Source of the DNA: Burkholderia pyrrocinia
GTDB lineage: Bacteria > Pseudomonadota > Gammaproteobacteria > Burkholderiales > Burkholderiaceae
Direction: 5' to 3'
Length of the DNA stretch: 64,000 bases
Assembly: GCF_018417535.1 (NCBI RefSeq)
Contig: NZ_CP070977.1
Span: forward strand, 3,348,001-3,412,000
Shown here: positions 62,034-64,000 of the stretch, piece by piece
Numbering within the stretch: position 1 is the first letter of the stretch
How the letters are laid out: every line of letters starts with the position of its first letter
Notes under the pieces: model-generated
What the model saw: only the letters and a program-made list of their open reading frames with translations
Database searches by the model: none
Told to the model about the DNA's origin: nothing
Program-made: the position numbers and the translations under genes

Positions 62034-62476
62034 AGATTCGAAAACGCGCTGAGATTAGCGTGTTCCGCGACACGTTGCACTAGCGGTTACAAACGCCGCA
62101 AAGCCTTGTCGGGCGGGAGTTCGGCGCAGATCGGAGCGGCTCGGGACGGTACGGTTCAGATGCCCGGATTTGAGCGCAGATGACGACGTTCGAGTGACCC
62201 CACCCGACAGAAAAAAATCGCGGGACGGGGCGCGGTGCGATCGCAAAAAATCGGGGGTCGAAGGAGGGCGCGGCGACGCGGAGCGATGCCGGGCGCGAAC
62301 CGCGGCGGCGGAATGGTCTGCGGAATCCGGGATGAGATCGGGCTGCCCGAACGGCAGGCGATGGCGTGATGGCGTGAACGCGCGAATACGGCGACGCGCG
62401 ATGCGATCGCGCGCGGAAGAAAGGGCGCGGAAGCGGGAAGGAAGTGAAACAGGCGCGGCGGGGGGGCCGCCGCGCG
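62034..62476. other. Intergenic region upstream of the biotin operon
   Basis: About 440 bp. The right part is GC-rich simple sequence beyond the hydrolase 3' end with no gene. The left part (about 62,040-62,110) is the presumable bio promoter; it contains an inverted repeat CGTGT-TCCGCG-ACACG at 62059-62074. A GGTTACAAA near 62,085 recalls half of a BirA site, but no second half is seen. Confidence 0.4.
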
Positions 62477-63751
62477 TCAGCGCGAAGCCAGCGCGCGCGC
62501 GTCGGTGTCGTGCGTGTTGCCGTCGCCGTTGTCGGCCGTCTGCGTCGTGTTTGTGTTCCACACGACGCGGTCGTTGACCGCATACAGCCGGCACGCGCCC
62601 GCGCCCTGTTTCGCGCAGTTGTCGAGCGCGAGCGCCATCGGGTCGTCGCCGCCTTCGGCCCACGACCACGCGCCTTCCGAGGACACCGCGAACGCGCGGC
62701 TCGGGTGCTGGTTCAGGAAGCGGCGATAGCCTTCGCGGCCGGCTTCGTCGACATACGGCACCGCGTTGACCGCGTCGATGGCCGCATAGCCGGTAGCCTT
62801 CGGCTCGTGCGGGTTGGCGACCGCGTAGCGCACCGAGGTCGGCAGGTTCAGCTTGTCGAGGAACGCGTTGACCGCCGGCCACCAGACCGGCACGCCGTCG
62901 CGATCGACGATCAGCCGGTGCGCGTCGTCCTTGTAGCGGCCGAAATCGATGAACTGGGCCTGCGTGCCGTGCGACACGTACGCGTCGTGCATTTGCGCGA
63001 CGAGCCCGGGCGTCCACACCGAATCGTTGTCGCCGTACAGCCACAGCGACCGCACGGCCGTGTGCGCGCCGTACTGGTCGAAGGCGTCGACGAGGTTGCG
63101 CTGCCAGCCGTCGCACAGATCCTGGCGCAGCCCGCCGGAGAAGTTGATGATGCCGCGCACGCCCGGTGCGGCTTCGGTACCGTACGCGACCGACACGAGG
63201 CCGCCGTGCGACGTGCCGGCGACGACGATGCGCGATGCATCGACGTACGACTGGCGCGACATGTAGCGCACCGTCGCGTCGACGTCGCCGGCCTGTGCGA
63301 GACCGTTCTTGCCGACGTTGCAGCCTTCCTGCTGGTACGTGCCGCCCGAACCGGCGAAGCCCTGGCGGTTCGGTGCGATCACCGCATAGCCGCGGCGCAC
63401 GAATTCGCGCGCGAACGCGAGCGGCCGGCTGCGCGGCTGCAGATGGAGATCGCCGGTGTTCTTGCCGTGGTTGAAGACGACGAGCGGGAACGGGCCGGGG
63501 CCGTCCGGCTTGAAGAGCGTCGCTTCGAGCGTGACGGAGCCCGAAGCATCGGCGGGAATGCGGAGGATTTGCTCGTTGAGGCCGGCCGCGACCTGCGGCA
63601 GGTTCGAATCGCCGTAGTCGAAGCGTTCGGCGTGGGCGAACGACCCGCTTGCGGGGCCGGTACCCGTATTTGCATTCGGCAGCGTACCGGCCTGAGCGGC
63701 CGACAGCGCACCGGCCGCCATCCATCCCACCAATACCTTGCTGAACGCCAT
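62477..63751 (-). CDS. Secreted alpha/beta hydrolase (dienelactone-hydrolase-like)
   Basis: A 424-residue exported hydrolase. A signal peptide (MAFSKVLVGWMAAGALSAAQA-G) is followed by an alpha/beta-hydrolase core. PLVVFNHGKNTGDL (about 89-102) gives the oxyanion loop; the nucleophile elbow is VAGTSHGGLVS (Ser about 181), and Asp and His are probably in LYGDNDSVW and KDDAHRLI. The last ~70 residues (FAVSSEGAWSWAEGGDDPMA to ACRLYAVND) are a small separate domain with two Cys. Proteins of this type are prolyl-peptidase- or esterase-like; the substrate is unknown. Confidence 0.87.
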   Translation of the reverse strand: MAFSKVLVGWMAAGALSAAQAGTLPNANTGTGPASGSFAHAERFDYGDSNLPQVAAGLNEQILRIPADASGSVTLEATLFKPDGPGPFPLVVFNHGKNTGDLHLQPRSRPLAFAREFVRRGYAVIAPNRQGFAGSGGTYQQEGCNVGKNGLAQAGDVDATVRYMSRQSYVDASRIVVAGTSHGGLVSVAYGTEAAPGVRGIINFSGGLRQDLCDGWQRNLVDAFDQYGAHTAVRSLWLYGDNDSVWTPGLVAQMHDAYVSHGTQAQFIDFGRYKDDAHRLIVDRDGVPVWWPAVNAFLDKLNLPTSVRYAVANPHEPKATGYAAIDAVNAVPYVDEAGREGYRRFLNQHPSRAFAVSSEGAWSWAEGGDDPMALALDNCAKQGAGACRLYAVNDRVVWNTNTTQTADNGDGNTHDTDARALASR

Positions 63752-63857
63752 TCGTAAGCCCTGCCATGCAACTTGACCAATTCGAGGTCATCGTAGCCCG
63801 ACAAATTCGGGTTGTGCAATGCGGGAATTACCCGGCGTCTGACGCAGCAACTATTTG

Positions 63858-64000
63858 TCAGCGTTCACTTACTTCGCCGTCGACATAGCGCCAGAAACCG
63901 TGCTCGTCGCGCTCGAAACGGCTGGTCTCGTGGAGCCGGTAAGCGCGTCCGCCAACCTTGTAGCGGGCCACGAACTCGACCTCCGCGTGCCGTTCGTCGA
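63858..64000 (-). CDS. YchJ-family (UPF0225) protein, C-terminal fragment
   Basis: The last 46 codons of a leftward gene entering from beyond the window. The translation VEFVARYKVGGRAYRLHE, then SRFERDEHGFWRYVDGE, is the conserved end of YchJ/UPF0225 proteins, which usually also have SEC-C metal-binding motifs at their ends. Only this part is visible; function unknown. Confidence 0.85.
   Translation of the reverse strand, partial: DERHAEVEFVARYKVGGRAYRLHETSRFERDEHGFWRYVDGEVSER

Noticed and set aside
62080..62095. BirA-type operator upstream of bioA
   Set aside because: GGTTACAAA resembles half of the site, but no matching half at the required spacing is present.
62055..63791. Long alternative minus-strand frame across the secreted hydrolase gene
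   Set aside because: It is out of frame with the well-supported hydrolase, which has a signal peptide and catalytic motif; the alternative is Arg/Pro-rich without domains.
1..64000. tRNA, rRNA, insertion sequences and prophage genes
   Set aside because: I looked for cloverleaf-like sequences, transposase motifs and integrase signatures and saw none that I could support by eye.

Overview
The window looks like part of a Burkholderia chromosome, most likely from the B. cepacia complex. Base composition is very GC-rich with strong third-position GC. The gene set fits: a KirBac-type potassium channel, beta-proteobacterial porin, glmU-glmS, ttcA next to folB, a biotin operon in the order bioA-F-D-B, and many LysR regulators. 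The assignment is by recognition, without any database search. No rRNA, tRNA, phage, transposase or CRISPR-cas genes are visible.

Region 1 (1-7.8 kb) is a polyamine-use locus. A leftward operon encodes a PuuD-type amidohydrolase, a glutamine-synthetase-like gamma-glutamylpolyamine synthetase, a putrescine aminotransferase and a PotF-type binding protein (cut by the window edge). Diverging from it are a cupin-type XRE regulator and an aldehyde dehydrogenase. The 0.9 kb control region holds two inverted copies of a 13-bp element resembling the E. coli PuuR box. Region 2 (7.8-9.6 kb) has a small HMA metal-binding protein and a cupredoxin/FTR1 iron-uptake pair. Region 3 (9.7-17.7 kb) is housekeeping: glmU-glmS, ttcA-folB, a degenerate short-chain dehydrogenase, a MidA-type methyltransferase and small conserved proteins.

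Region 4 (17.8-21 kb) is a tightly overlapped LacI regulator / AGE epimerase / PfkB kinase operon for a hexose, with a LacI-type operator just upstream. Region 5 (21-46.7 kb) is a mosaic of single genes and pairs: an EAL-GGDEF protein preceded by an 8-bp/7-bp tandem repeat, a SBF-like transporter, a porin, several LysR/Lrp regulators with adjacent transporters or GSTs, a fluoroacetate-dehalogenase-like hydrolase, HMG-CoA lyase, a translationally coupled GhrA-like reductase, a KirBac channel and an orphan sulfate-binding protein. It also contains two decayed loci, a phospholipase C remnant and a frameshifted VapC toxin beside an intact antitoxin.

Region 6 (46.7-48.15 kb) is the most unusual stretch. 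It is about 1.45 kb without genes, filled by a degenerate array of about 14 recognisable units with a period close to 89 bp in its right half. Each unit has a conserved core of about 57 bp and a more variable 30-35 bp tail. The period is not a multiple of three, so it is probably not coding. Region 7 (48.2-64 kb) has a large indolepyruvate ferredoxin oxidoreductase, an Na+/H+ antiporter, an EAL protein with a C-terminal sensor-like region, CutC, a Suppressor-of-fused-domain protein, the biotin operon bioA-bioF-bioD-bioB (with a cluster of hairpins inserted between bioF and bioD), a secreted alpha/beta hydrolase and the end of a YchJ-family gene.
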